Below, piece after piece: positions 44,185 to 54,300 of a DNA stretch of 64,000 nt. The position numbers were made by a program, and so were the translations under genes. Each line of letters opens with the position of its first letter. Position 1 is the stretch's first letter. Under the pieces are notes generated by a model that worked only from the letters and a program-made list of their open reading frames with translations, made no database searches and was not told the DNA's origin. The DNA is taken from the NCBI GenBank assembly GCA_020403455.1, contig JADBXP010000016.1, positions 62,001-126,000 on the forward strand. The letters run 5' to 3'. Source of the stretch: Chitinophagaceae bacterium (GTDB taxonomy: Bacteria; Bacteroidota; Bacteroidia; Chitinophagales; Chitinophagaceae).

Positions 44185-46302
44185 CTACTTTTCAGCCTCC
44201 GGCTGAAGATTTTTTTCAACAACCACCAGGTCCGATAGATTAACATTCAATGGGAGTTGTCCGATTTGTACGATGGCCCTTTTTCCCCTGACTTCCTTCA
44301 CTGTGCCAACTTGGTGGTTCTTGTGAAGTTTCACCATACTTCCGGCTCTTATTTCATGATCAGGTAATTCCCGGTACTGTTTATTCACCTTACCTGCCAT
44401 TTTTTTTACTGCCACTGATTCTTTTTTCCCAAACAACAAATCCCTTAGGTTCCTAATCACCTCCTGCTTGTCATCGGTTTTCTTGTAATCGGTAACCACC
44501 TGCCGCAATTTCCGCTCCATGTCTTTGAGGTAGGCAAGTTGGGTGGCATTCATTTTGTTTTTCTCTCTCAGCATTTCGAGGTCTTGCCGGTGTTTTTCTT
44601 GTTGAACCACCTGCTCCATTTGCTTTTTTAGTGCGGAATTTTCTTTGAGCAGCTTTTGCAACTCAGCTCTTTCCTTTTGCACTTCCTGCAAATCTCTTTC
44701 TGTTCGATTGAGTAATTTATCCAGACTAAAATGATTCTCGTCTACCAGCTTTCTGGCTTTGTTGATCAGGTGGCGGGATAGTCCGATTCGTTCTGCAATG
44801 GCAAACGTGTATGAACTGCCAGGTTTTCCTATCACCAGTTGGTAAAGGGGTTGGAGATTTGCTTCATCGAACAACATAGCCGCATTGACTACTCCCCGGG
44901 TGTGATTGGCCATTACTTTCAGATTCAGGTAATGGGTAGTAACAATACCCTGAGCGTGTTTGTGGGACAATTCTTCCAATATCACTTCGGCAAAGGCACC
45001 CCCCAGGTTGGGGTCACTTCCACTGCCAAGTTCATCGATAAAAAACAAAGTTTTTCCATTGGCATTTTCCATAAAATGCTTCATGTGCAGGAGGTGACTT
45101 GAATAAGTACTCAGCTCAAATGCCAGGTTCTGAGTATCGCCCATGTGGATGAACAATTGTCTGAAAATACCCATCTCACTATCGGGGTGAACGGGGACCA
45201 GTAAGCCACTTTGCACCATAAGCTGCAATAATCCTGCGGTCTTCATGGTGACGGTTTTCCCTCCGGCATTGGGCCCACTGATAACCAAAATGCGCTGGTC
45301 ATCGTGGAGTGTAATATTCAATGGAATGGTTTTTTTTCCCGCTGCCCGGTTATATAGAAGGAGCAGGGGGTGACAGGCATTTATCAATTTCATCTGAGCT
45401 CGATCTGATATCACCGGCATGTGCGCATCCATGTCCATCGCCAGTTTAGCTTTTGCCCGAATGAAATCATAATCGGCCGTTACCCGGTAATATTCCCGCA
45501 ACAGGGGAGCATAGACTGAAATCTCTGTAGTTAATTCACGAAATATGCGGTGTATCTCCTGTCTTTCCTCGTTCTCCAAGGAATATAGCTCGTTGTTGAG
45601 TTCTATGGTTTCTTCGGGTTCAATGAATGCAGTTTTCCTACTGTCACTCTCCCCGTGATATATACCTTTGACCATTCTTTTGTGTTCGGAGAATACAGCC
45701 ACCACCCTCCTACCATTGCTGAAACTTTCTGCTATATCGGCGCTGAAACCGGCTTTCTGTAACTTACCTACCACCCTTTCAAAAACCCGGCGAAGTTCAT
45801 GCCTCTTTTTATACAACTGTTGTCGTATATGCTGTAATTCCGGGGAGGCAGTATCTTTTACTGCACCGGTTTCATCCAGAACTTGCTGAATCGCCTCAGG
45901 AATCTTTTTTTCCTCATAGCAACCGTCGAGAATTTCCGCTAATGCGGGAAAGGATTGCCTGCGCTCCGCATCCATCCAGCGAAATATCTGCTGCAGGTTA
46001 TCACAGAGCCTTGCAATAAGCAGCCATTGTTCTGCCACCAAAACAGCCCCCGGGATTCCGAGCAATTTTAATTCTCTCTGCAATGGTGCCGTGAAGTCAT
46101 TCGGTAAATGTTGTTGTTGGCGGAGTATAAGTAAATACTCATGTGCCTGCTTCAATTCGCGGATAATGTATTCTTTTTTGGTATGTACCCGCAGGTTTTC
46201 CGCCCTTTCTTTGGCAGGTTGAATTCGGGTATAATTGGTCAGCAAACCGATGACCTTATCGAACTCTAATTGGGTAAAAGCATTTTCAGGATATCCGCGC
46301 AT
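44185..46302 (-). CDS. MutS2-like DNA-binding ATPase lacking the Smr domain
   Basis: A MutS-superfamily protein of about 705 aa from ATG 46300-46302 (MRGYPENAFTQLEFDKVIGL); ATG 46345-46347 would add 15 residues. It has the clamp/lever region and an ATPase with Walker A ISGPNAGGKTVTMKT and TLFFIDELGSGSDP. A coiled coil full of Glu, Lys and Gln follows, then a KOW-like SMVKLHKNHQVGTVKEVRGK segment. It ends about 25 residues later with no C-terminal Smr endonuclease domain, unlike B. subtilis MutS2 (785 aa). Roles of MutS2 in recombination suppression or ribosome rescue are known elsewhere; which applies here is open. Confidence 0.88.
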   Translation of the reverse strand: MRGYPENAFTQLEFDKVIGLLTNYTRIQPAKERAENLRVHTKKEYIIRELKQAHEYLLILRQQQHLPNDFTAPLQRELKLLGIPGAVLVAEQWLLIARLCDNLQQIFRWMDAERRQSFPALAEILDGCYEEKKIPEAIQQVLDETGAVKDTASPELQHIRQQLYKKRHELRRVFERVVGKLQKAGFSADIAESFSNGRRVVAVFSEHKRMVKGIYHGESDSRKTAFIEPEETIELNNELYSLENEERQEIHRIFRELTTEISVYAPLLREYYRVTADYDFIRAKAKLAMDMDAHMPVISDRAQMKLINACHPLLLLYNRAAGKKTIPLNITLHDDQRILVISGPNAGGKTVTMKTAGLLQLMVQSGLLVPVHPDSEMGIFRQLFIHMGDTQNLAFELSTYSSHLLHMKHFMENANGKTLFFIDELGSGSDPNLGGAFAEVILEELSHKHAQGIVTTHYLNLKVMANHTRGVVNAAMLFDEANLQPLYQLVIGKPGSSYTFAIAERIGLSRHLINKARKLVDENHFSLDKLLNRTERDLQEVQKERAELQKLLKENSALKKQMEQVVQQEKHRQDLEMLREKNKMNATQLAYLKDMERKLRQVVTDYKKTDDKQEVIRNLRDLLFGKKESVAVKKMAGKVNKQYRELPDHEIRAGSMVKLHKNHQVGTVKEVRGKRAIVQIGQLPLNVNLSDLVVVEKNLQPEAEK

Positions 46303-46431
46303 CTGTTTTGATTCTTCCGTCGCGAAGGTACAATTTGCCATTGGCATCGTGGAGACATCCTTCTCTCTGGCAGCTTCATTTTTTTTTCAACCAAACTGCG
46401 ATTCACTTGTTGATTGAGTAAATTCACTCGT

Positions 46432-47082
46432 ATGTTCAGGAAACTCCTTACCTTTTCTATAAGTTGCTGTCTGTTCTCCTGCGCACAGTCCGCCGAACCA
46501 GAAAAAATAAGTATTATGTCCCAGGAAGTCCTACCCGCCGGTGTTGTAACTGATACTGCCTATTTTGGCGAAGGTTGCTTTTGGTGTACCGAGGCATTTT
46601 TTCAACGGCTGAAAGGTGTATACGCCGTTCAAAGTGGTTATGGTGGAGGTTGGGTGGACAATCCGACTTATGAGCAGGTTTGCGATAAAAATACTGGACA
46701 TGTAGAATTGGCGCGGATTGTTTATAATCCGAAGGAAATCAGTTTTGATGAGTTGCTGGAAGTATTTTGGAAGACACATGACCCCACTACCATGGATCGT
46801 CAGGGAAATGATGCCGGACCACAATACCGGAGTGTCATTTATTATGTCAACGAAGAACAAAAGCAAAAAGCAGAAAAATACAAGTCCGCTCTCGATAAAA
46901 GCGGTGCCTGGGATAAACCCATTGTAACGCTCATTGAACCCTTCAAAAACTATTATCCTGCTGAAAATTATCACCAAAATTACTACAACGACAACCCCAA
47001 CCAGGGCTATTGCCGGTATGTAATTGCCCCGAAACTGGAGAAATTCGAAAAGGTTTTCAAAGACAAACTGCGCAAGCAATAA
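46432..47082 (+). CDS. msrA: peptide-methionine (S)-S-oxide reductase, exported lipoprotein
   Basis: Reduces methionine-S-sulfoxide in proteins. The start is ATG 46432 (a TTG six codons earlier only extends the frame), giving 216 aa. A lipoprotein-like signal (LLTFSISCCLFSCAQ) precedes the MsrA domain with GEGCFWCTEAFFQRLKGV, where Cys49 is the catalytic cysteine. SGYGGG, PTYEQVCDKNTGHVE and the C-terminal YHQNYYNDNPNQGYCRYVI follow. It should act in the periplasm or at the outer membrane. Confidence 0.94.
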   Translation: MFRKLLTFSISCCLFSCAQSAEPEKISIMSQEVLPAGVVTDTAYFGEGCFWCTEAFFQRLKGVYAVQSGYGGGWVDNPTYEQVCDKNTGHVELARIVYNPKEISFDELLEVFWKTHDPTTMDRQGNDAGPQYRSVIYYVNEEQKQKAEKYKSALDKSGAWDKPIVTLIEPFKNYYPAENYHQNYYNDNPNQGYCRYVIAPKLEKFEKVFKDKLRKQ

Positions 47083-47157
47083 AGGATTTCCTCGCTACTT
47101 TCTTTTTCAGGGTTGTTTTTTGGATTTATTTCGCAAGTGTTGATGTACTTTTAAGGT

Positions 47158-48861
47158 ATGAAGTACATCTTACTACTGTTATTTATCAGCACTTTTTCCG
47201 TTTCTCCTTCCAGCGCCCAGCTGATGGAAAAGAAAGAGAAATTTACCGAGGCCGATACCCTTCGGGGAAGTCTGAACGCCCGAAGAACCTGGTGGAATGT
47301 GCAGCGCTATGACATCGTTGTTCAGCCCGATTTAGCTAAAAGAACCATAACCGGACAAAACCGAATTACCTTTTCTATAGCGAAAGCATCTGGAGAAATG
47401 CAAATTGATTTGCAGCAACCCATGCAAATTGATAGCATTGTCTGGAATTATACCGGTGGCAAGAGTTTGCCTTTCTCTAGGATGAATAACATTGCAGTGG
47501 TCAGTTTTCCATCGATACCTCAGGGATTGAAAGAAACCAGCATCACTATTTTTTTCAGTGGAAAACCTGTAATAGCGGTTCGCCCCCCCTGGGATGGTGG
47601 CTGGATATGGACAAGAGATGAGAATGGGAATCCTTGGATCAGCGCTGCCTGTCAGGGACTAGGTGCCAGTGTTTGGTATCCCTGCAAAGACCATCAAAGC
47701 GATGAACCTGATCAGGGTGCTAGTCTAACCATGATTGTTCCGGATGGTTTGACCGGTGTAGCAAATGGAAGACTGATTAAAGAGGAAGCTGTAAAACCCG
47801 GACTGAAATCTTTTACCTGGGAAGTAAAAAATCCGATTAATAATTACAACCTGATTCCTTATATAGGAAAATATACCAACTTCACCGACACACTTTTAGG
47901 GGAGAAAGGAAAACTGGATCTTTCTTATTGGGTTTTGGAAGACCATGTAGATGATGCCAAAAAACAATTTACCCAGGCAAAGTCCATGCTCCGCGCTTTC
48001 GAATACTGGCTGGGCCCCTACCCTTTTTATGAAGACGCTTTTAAGCTGGTAGAAGCCCCTCACCTGGGAATGGAGCACCAAAGTGCGATTGCCTATGGCA
48101 ATAAATTTTTGAACGGCTACCTCGGTATGGATCTGAGCAATACCGGCTGGGGACTGAAATGGGATTACATTATTGTGCATGAAAGCGGGCATGAATGGTT
48201 TGCGAACAACATCACGAGCAATGACATTGCTGATATGTGGATACACGAGGGTTATACAACGTATACGGAAACTTTGTACACAGAATATCTCTTTGGAAAA
48301 CAAGCAGGCAATGAATACAATTACGGTCTTCGTCAGAACATAGAAAACCAGACTCCAATTGTAGGTCCTTATGGAGTCAACAAGGAAGGAAGTGGTGATA
48401 TGTATCCTAAGACTGCGAACATGATTCATAGCATCCGCCATGCTATGAACAACGACTCCCTTTTTCGCAGTTACCTGCGCGCAATGAACAAAGAGTTTTA
48501 TCATGCGCAGGTTGATTATGCTGATATCGAAAAAATTACTTCCCGATATACCGGTTGGTCAGTATCTTCTATTTTTCGGCAGTACCTCACCACCACACAA
48601 ATTCCAAGATTCGCTTATGCGCTGGCACCTGATGGCAAAACAATCTTTTACCGCTGGGAAAATTGTCTGGAAGATTTTGACCTCCCCGTTTGGTTAGGAT
48701 TGTCTTCTCCCGAAGGGAAACAAGTTCAACTCAGACCCGAGGGTAATCAATGGAAAAAATGGAGTGGTGACGTGGGCATCAATAGTAATTCCATTAAAGA
48801 AATTGAAAAAATGTATTATTGTGCCCTGCGGCAACAAACATTCACCGAAGAGTTCAAATAA
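47158..48861 (+). CDS. M1 family zinc aminopeptidase-like protein, exported
   Basis: A 567-aa gluzincin with a signal peptide (YILLLLFISTFSVSPSSAQ). It has an N-terminal beta-domain (WWNVQRYDIVVQPDLAKRTI), the substrate-side APHLGMEHQSAIAYG, and the zinc site HESGH (His341, His345) with Glu364 in MWIHEGYTTYTE. It is shorter than classical aminopeptidase N (about 870 aa) and lacks the large C-terminal helical domain, as is common for Bacteroidota M1 proteins. It is followed after 53 bp by a flippase gene. Confidence 0.92.
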   Translation: MKYILLLLFISTFSVSPSSAQLMEKKEKFTEADTLRGSLNARRTWWNVQRYDIVVQPDLAKRTITGQNRITFSIAKASGEMQIDLQQPMQIDSIVWNYTGGKSLPFSRMNNIAVVSFPSIPQGLKETSITIFFSGKPVIAVRPPWDGGWIWTRDENGNPWISAACQGLGASVWYPCKDHQSDEPDQGASLTMIVPDGLTGVANGRLIKEEAVKPGLKSFTWEVKNPINNYNLIPYIGKYTNFTDTLLGEKGKLDLSYWVLEDHVDDAKKQFTQAKSMLRAFEYWLGPYPFYEDAFKLVEAPHLGMEHQSAIAYGNKFLNGYLGMDLSNTGWGLKWDYIIVHESGHEWFANNITSNDIADMWIHEGYTTYTETLYTEYLFGKQAGNEYNYGLRQNIENQTPIVGPYGVNKEGSGDMYPKTANMIHSIRHAMNNDSLFRSYLRAMNKEFYHAQVDYADIEKITSRYTGWSVSSIFRQYLTTTQIPRFAYALAPDGKTIFYRWENCLEDFDLPVWLGLSSPEGKQVQLRPEGNQWKKWSGDVGINSNSIKEIEKMYYCALRQQTFTEEFK

Positions 48862-48914
48862 GCATTGTTATTTCTGAAGCATAGATCCAGGTCAACCATA
48901 ACCAGAGATAAAGC

Positions 48915-50411
48915 ATGGGGAACATAAGAAAACAGACCATCGTTTCCAGTATCCTGGTTTATTTAGGATTTGGTGTAGGAGCAGTCAATATGTTGCTCTA
49001 TTCCTCCGAATCCGGTCCTTTCTCGCTGGAGGAATTCGGCCTCACGCGCATTTTTTTTGATTATGCTCAAAACATGCTTGCACTGGGTGCATTGGGAACA
49101 ATTCCGGTTATTTATAAGTTTTATCCGTTTTACAAAGACAATCTTCCGAAAGAGAAAATGGATATCATGACCTGGGCATTGTTTTCAACCATCATAGGCA
49201 TGTTGCTTATATTACTTCTTGCCTGGTTGTTTCAATCTTATTTCGTCAACATTTATACTGCAAAATCCGGTTTGGTGGTGGATTATTACAATTGGATGAT
49301 CCCCTTTTCCCTGGGCATGCTCTTTTTTTCTGTACTGGAGGGATTTAGCTGGGCGGTCGGCAAAAGTGTGCTCTCGAATTTTCTGAAAGAAACCCTGTTG
49401 CGCATCATCACTTTTTTTCTCATCGTGGCAGTCTATTTGGGCTGGATTGAATACGCTACTTTCATCCATCTTTTTTCATTTCTCTATCTGATCATTTTTT
49501 TGGTATTACTGATTCAACTGATCAGGGAAAACAAACTACATTTTTCTTTTACCATCAGTCGGGTAACCAAAAAGTTTTGGAAAAAAATGCTGGGGATGCA
49601 ATTACTCACCTATGGTGGTAACTGTATTGCATCCATTGCAGCCACCATTGATGTATTCATCATTGCCGGTTTTCAAAACCTGAAAGCAGTAGGTATTTTT
49701 GTTTTTGCGCAATATGCCGCCAACCTGATTCAAGTGCCCCTGCGCAGCATACAAGCGGTTTCCGCAGGTATTCTTTCACAAGCCTGGAAAGATAAAAACC
49801 TGAAAGAGATTGATCGCATCTACAAAAGATCTTGTATCAATTTATTGCTGCTTGCACTTTTTGTTTTTGGTAATCTCTGGCTGAACGTAAAAGAAGCCAT
49901 TCAGGTACTTCATATCCAAAATGCCTATGCTGACGGACTTACCGTAATTTTTGTATTAGGGATGGTGAGAATTATTGATGCAGGTACCGGACTCAATGCT
50001 TTGGTGATCAACACATCCACCTTCTGGAAATTTGATTTTTACAGTGGTGTTGTTTTATTGGCACTCCGCTTGCCCCTCACCTATTTTTTAATTAAGAATT
50101 ATGGCATATTGGGTTCAGCAGTTGCAGAGTTGATTGCTTACAGCATTTACAATTTTATCCGTTTTGAATTCTTGCGTAAAAAATTCAAGATGCAACCTTT
50201 TGATGCAAAAACGCTTTATGCCCTTGTTCTAGCTATTGCAGCTTATTTTATAGCAAATATGATAGGCTACCCACTTTCCGGCTGGCCCTCCATTGCCATC
50301 AAAGCAATTGTCTTTTCCGGATTAATGGTTATTGGAATTTTTTATTGGAAAATAACCCCTGATGCTCATCAGTTACTGGATGTGGCTAAAAACAGATGGG
50401 GGAAAAAATAA
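48915..50411 (+). CDS. polysaccharide biosynthesis flippase (Wzx/MOP superfamily)
   Basis: A 498-aa integral membrane protein with about twelve to fourteen hydrophobic helices. The N-terminus (RKQTIVSSILVYLGFGVGAV) and the ALGALGTIPVIYKFYPFY region fit oligosaccharide/lipid-linked repeat-unit flippases; a middle block reads FVFAQYAANLIQVPLRSIQA. It should translocate undecaprenyl- or lipid-linked saccharides to the periplasm. No glycosyltransferases are next to it, so the substrate is unknown. Confidence 0.85.
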   Translation: MGNIRKQTIVSSILVYLGFGVGAVNMLLYSSESGPFSLEEFGLTRIFFDYAQNMLALGALGTIPVIYKFYPFYKDNLPKEKMDIMTWALFSTIIGMLLILLLAWLFQSYFVNIYTAKSGLVVDYYNWMIPFSLGMLFFSVLEGFSWAVGKSVLSNFLKETLLRIITFFLIVAVYLGWIEYATFIHLFSFLYLIIFLVLLIQLIRENKLHFSFTISRVTKKFWKKMLGMQLLTYGGNCIASIAATIDVFIIAGFQNLKAVGIFVFAQYAANLIQVPLRSIQAVSAGILSQAWKDKNLKEIDRIYKRSCINLLLLALFVFGNLWLNVKEAIQVLHIQNAYADGLTVIFVLGMVRIIDAGTGLNALVINTSTFWKFDFYSGVVLLALRLPLTYFLIKNYGILGSAVAELIAYSIYNFIRFEFLRKKFKMQPFDAKTLYALVLAIAAYFIANMIGYPLSGWPSIAIKAIVFSGLMVIGIFYWKITPDAHQLLDVAKNRWGKK

Positions 50412-50412
50412 A

Positions 50413-51144
50413 TCAGATCTGACTTTTGAGTCTTCCACCACCTCTGAAACGTGGTTTCCAATAACTTTCATCCAGATCACTGATGCTCACACCATTGCTT
50501 GTGGAAGCGTGTAAGAATTTATTGTTTTGAAGATAGATACCCACATGTGTAATGGCATTCTTCCTGCCGCGTGTGTGAAAAAACACCAAATCACCTTCTT
50601 TTAATTCATCTTTCTCAATGAGTTCACTGGCGGCATATTGTTCATGGGCAGTTCTTGGAAGAGGTATTTGGTAAACATCTCTGTACAATACCTGAACAAA
50701 AGCAGAGCAATCAATGCAATTATCGGTGCTGCCGCCCAAACAATAGCGGGTGCCCCACCAGGTATCCATTACCTGTAGCAAGGAGGGATTGGTGAGTTTT
50801 TCTGCCACAACATCCAGTAAAATTCCGTATTTGATCTGAAGAAAAGCCGGTGACTCTTGTGTAACATACAGATTTTCTGCGGGTCGAAGCCCGGTAGGGC
50901 TCACTGACTCATTTCTAAAGGCAGTTGCTGATGTTCCGGAAGCCGGTGAAGCTTTTACAGTCCGTATGGGAGCTGATGTACCTTTTGACCCCGGTGTAGG
51001 TGTTTTTGCTGGTGTTGCTGAGGCAGAAGCTGTAGGCTTGACAGCCGGTGAAGGAGTTGATTTGCTGAATACCGGCTGCAACAAATGACAGCCCGAACAA
51101 CTCAGCCCAATTCCCAATAAAATGATGAAAATTCTGGAGGACAT
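50413..51144 (-). CDS. NlpC/P60 (C40) family cell-wall peptidase lipoprotein
   Basis: A 243-aa lipoprotein (IFIILLGIGLSCSGC signal) that cuts peptidoglycan peptide stems. A Pro/Ser/Thr/Ala-rich linker (residues 28-75) leads to the C40 domain with DCSAFVQVLYRDVYQIPLPR (nucleophile Cys146), ITHVGIYLQ (His200) and FLHAS (His212) as catalytic residues. The start is ATG 51142-51144; two codons earlier lies a TTG. Its stop lies 2 bp from the convergent flippase stop. Confidence 0.9.
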   Translation of the reverse strand: MSSRIFIILLGIGLSCSGCHLLQPVFSKSTPSPAVKPTASASATPAKTPTPGSKGTSAPIRTVKASPASGTSATAFRNESVSPTGLRPAENLYVTQESPAFLQIKYGILLDVVAEKLTNPSLLQVMDTWWGTRYCLGGSTDNCIDCSAFVQVLYRDVYQIPLPRTAHEQYAASELIEKDELKEGDLVFFHTRGRKNAITHVGIYLQNNKFLHASTSNGVSISDLDESYWKPRFRGGGRLKSQI

Positions 51145-51346
51145 ATACAATCAACGGTCAAATATAAAAACTGTTGGCTGTATGACGATTAGCAGGCGAT
51201 TTTTTAACCCCTTCTTGTGAGAAGTACCTCGCAATTGTGGAAAAAACCAAGGGCAATAGCAATACAAAAAAAGCGATATTTGTTGGCTGAGGTAATGGCT
51301 GTTCCCACTGAAATTCTCTTTTGTTTAGGACTGCCCGACCGCTTGA

Positions 51347-54300
51347 ATGGAGGCTGATTCTATGACGCGATTTTCACATTTGCATGTCCACACCCAATAT
51401 TCCCTGCTGGACGGGGCTGCTTCGGTTAAAAAATTATTTAAAAAGGCGGCTGCAGAAGAAATGCCTGCCATAGCCATTACCGATCATGGAAACATGTTCG
51501 GGGCTTTTGAGTTTGTAAAACAGGCCTGGAACGATACCATACAAACCGGAACGGATGAAAATGGCAAGCCCATTCTTACACCCAGGGTAAAGCCGGTGGT
51601 TGGCTGTGAATTCTATGTTGTAAAAGACCGACACATCAAAACTTTTACCAAAGAGGTGAAGGATGAACGCTATCACCAGGTACTGCTGGCAAAAAATGCA
51701 GAAGGTTATCAAAATCTGATACAACTAACCTCGCTGGGTTATATGGAGGGAATGTACAGTAAATACCCACGCATTGACAAGGAATTGATCCTGCGACACC
51801 ACCGGGGGTTGATCGCCACTACTTGTTGCATCGGGGCACATGTGCCTCAGGCCATCTTGCATCAGGGAGAAGAGGCAGCCGAAATTGAATTCAAATGGTG
51901 GCTGGATGTATTTGGAGAAGATTATTACATCGAATTGCAAAGACACCAGATGGAGGAACAGGAATCCATCAATCAAACCCTGCTGCGCTTTTCTAAAAAA
52001 TACAATGTTCCCGTCATTGCCACGAATGACAGTCATTATGTAGATCAGGAAGACGCCAATGCACACGATATTCTTCTCTGCCTGAATACCGGAGAGAAAC
52101 AATCCACCCCCGGAATTGACGATTTTGTGAATGATGATGTGCAGGTACGCAACCGTCGCTTCAAATTCCCGAATAATCAATTCTATTTTAAATCCACCCG
52201 GGAAATGTCTGAGTTGTTCAGTGACGTTCCGGAAGCCATTGACAATACCAATGCGATTGTTGACAAAATTGATGTATTGAATCTGAAGAAGGACATTTTG
52301 CTGCCCGCTTTCCCTTTACCAAAGGAATTCCAGATTCACAATGATGCCAACCTCAATCAGTATGAGTTCCTGAAACACCTGACCGAAGAAGGTGCCCGAA
52401 AAAGATATGCAGAAATAACACCACAGGTAAGAGAACGAATCGACTTTGAGCTGTTCACCATCAAGACCATGGGCTTTGCTGGTTACTTCCTGATCGTGAG
52501 TGACTTCATCAAAGCGGGAAGAGAAATGGGCGTTTTTGTTGGCCCCGGTCGTGGCTCGGCAGCGGGTAGTCTGGTAGCCTATTGCATAGGAATAACCAAT
52601 ATCGATCCAATCAAGTACGATCTGCTATTCGAAAGATTTCTCAACCCGGAGCGAAAGAGCATGCCCGATATCGATACGGACTTCGACGATGAGGGTAGGC
52701 AGAGGGTCATCGATTATGTGGTAGATAAATACGGGAAAAACCAGGTGGCCCAAATCGTGACATATGGCACCATGGCAGCGAAAAGTAGTATCAAAGATGT
52801 CGCGCGTGTAATTGACATGCCTTTGGCAGACAGCAACCTATTGGCGAAGCTGGTTCCCGATAAACCCGGCACAGAACTCAGACGGGTTCTGCACGCACCT
52901 TTACTGAAAAAAGATGGAGAAAAATCCTTGGAAGAAAAGGAAAGTTATACCCCGGATGACATGGAGAACATCCGAAAACTGCGTGAAATTTATAAGGGTG
53001 ATGACCTCAGAGCGAAAGTATTGAAGGAAGCCGAAAGGCTGGAAGGAACTGTAAGAAATACAGGCATACATGCTGCCGGTATCATCATTGCACCTTCCGA
53101 CCTTACAACTCTTATTCCCGTAGCAACTTCCAAGGATTCCAAACTCCTGATTACACAAATAGAAGGCAAACTGATTGAAGAAGCAGGGGTTTTAAAGATG
53201 GACTTTCTTGGATTAAAAACACTTTCCATCATCAAGAACGCCCTCGAAATGATTCGACAGAATCATGGAGTAGAAATCGACATAGATCAGATTCCTCTCG
53301 ATGATGAACTTACCTATCAACTGTTTCAGAAAGGCAATACGATTGCAGTGTTTCAGTTTGAAGCCCCGCATTTATTCTCCATCTTCCGTGACATCAAACC
53401 CACGGCAATTGAAGACCTGATTGCCTTGAACGCATTGAACAGACCGGGTCCCATGCAATACATTCCCGAATATGTGAAGAGAAAGCATGGTCGTGTTACC
53501 ATTTCTTATGACCTGCCTGAAATGGAGGAATACCTCAAAGAAACTTATGGCATCACCATTTATCAGGAGCAGGTCATGTTGCTTTCTCAAAAGATTGCCG
53601 GGTTCAGCAAAGGGAAGGCAGACGGACTCCGGAAAGCCATGGGTAAGAAAGACAGAAAGACCCTGGACCAATTGAAAGAAGCCTTCATGCAGGGGGCATT
53701 GGAAAGAAATCATCCCAAGGAAAAACTGGAAAAGATATGGACAGACTGGGAGTCTTTCGCAGAATATGCTTTTAATAAATCACATAGTACATCCTACACA
53801 GTAGTCTCCTATCAAACCGCTTACCTGAAAGCACATTATCCCGGTGAGTTCATGGCTGCTGTGCTGAACAATGCCAAGAGCATTGAAAATATTACATTCT
53901 TCATGGAGGAATGTAAACGCATGGGCATAAAAGTATTGGGACCCGATGTGAATGAATCTTTGAAGGGGTTTGCTGTCAATAAAAAAGGAGAGATACGTTT
54001 TGGACTAGGTGGATTGAAAGGTGTGGGTGATGCTGCGGTTGACCACATCATTGAAGACAGAATACAAAATGGTCCTTACAAAGATATCTTCCATTTCATG
54101 GAAAGAATAGTGAAACAGGTCAATAGAAAATCATTGGAGAGTCTTGCCTATTCAGGTGCCCTGGATTGCTTCAACCAACTACACCGAGCCCAATATTTTA
54201 CAGTACCTGATAGCGAAAAATTATCAGGACTGGAAAAACTGATTCAATATGGACAGGCCAAATGGCAGGCATCTACCGGTTCCAGCCATACTTTATTTGG

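Noticed and set aside
46531..47079. 182-codon minus-strand frame opposite msrA
   Set aside because: It lies entirely antisense to the clear MsrA coding sequence and has no recognisable domain.
47896..48504. 202-codon minus-strand frame opposite the M1 peptidase
   Set aside because: It is antisense to the zinc-site region of a well-supported M1 gene; its length is a by-product of codon bias.
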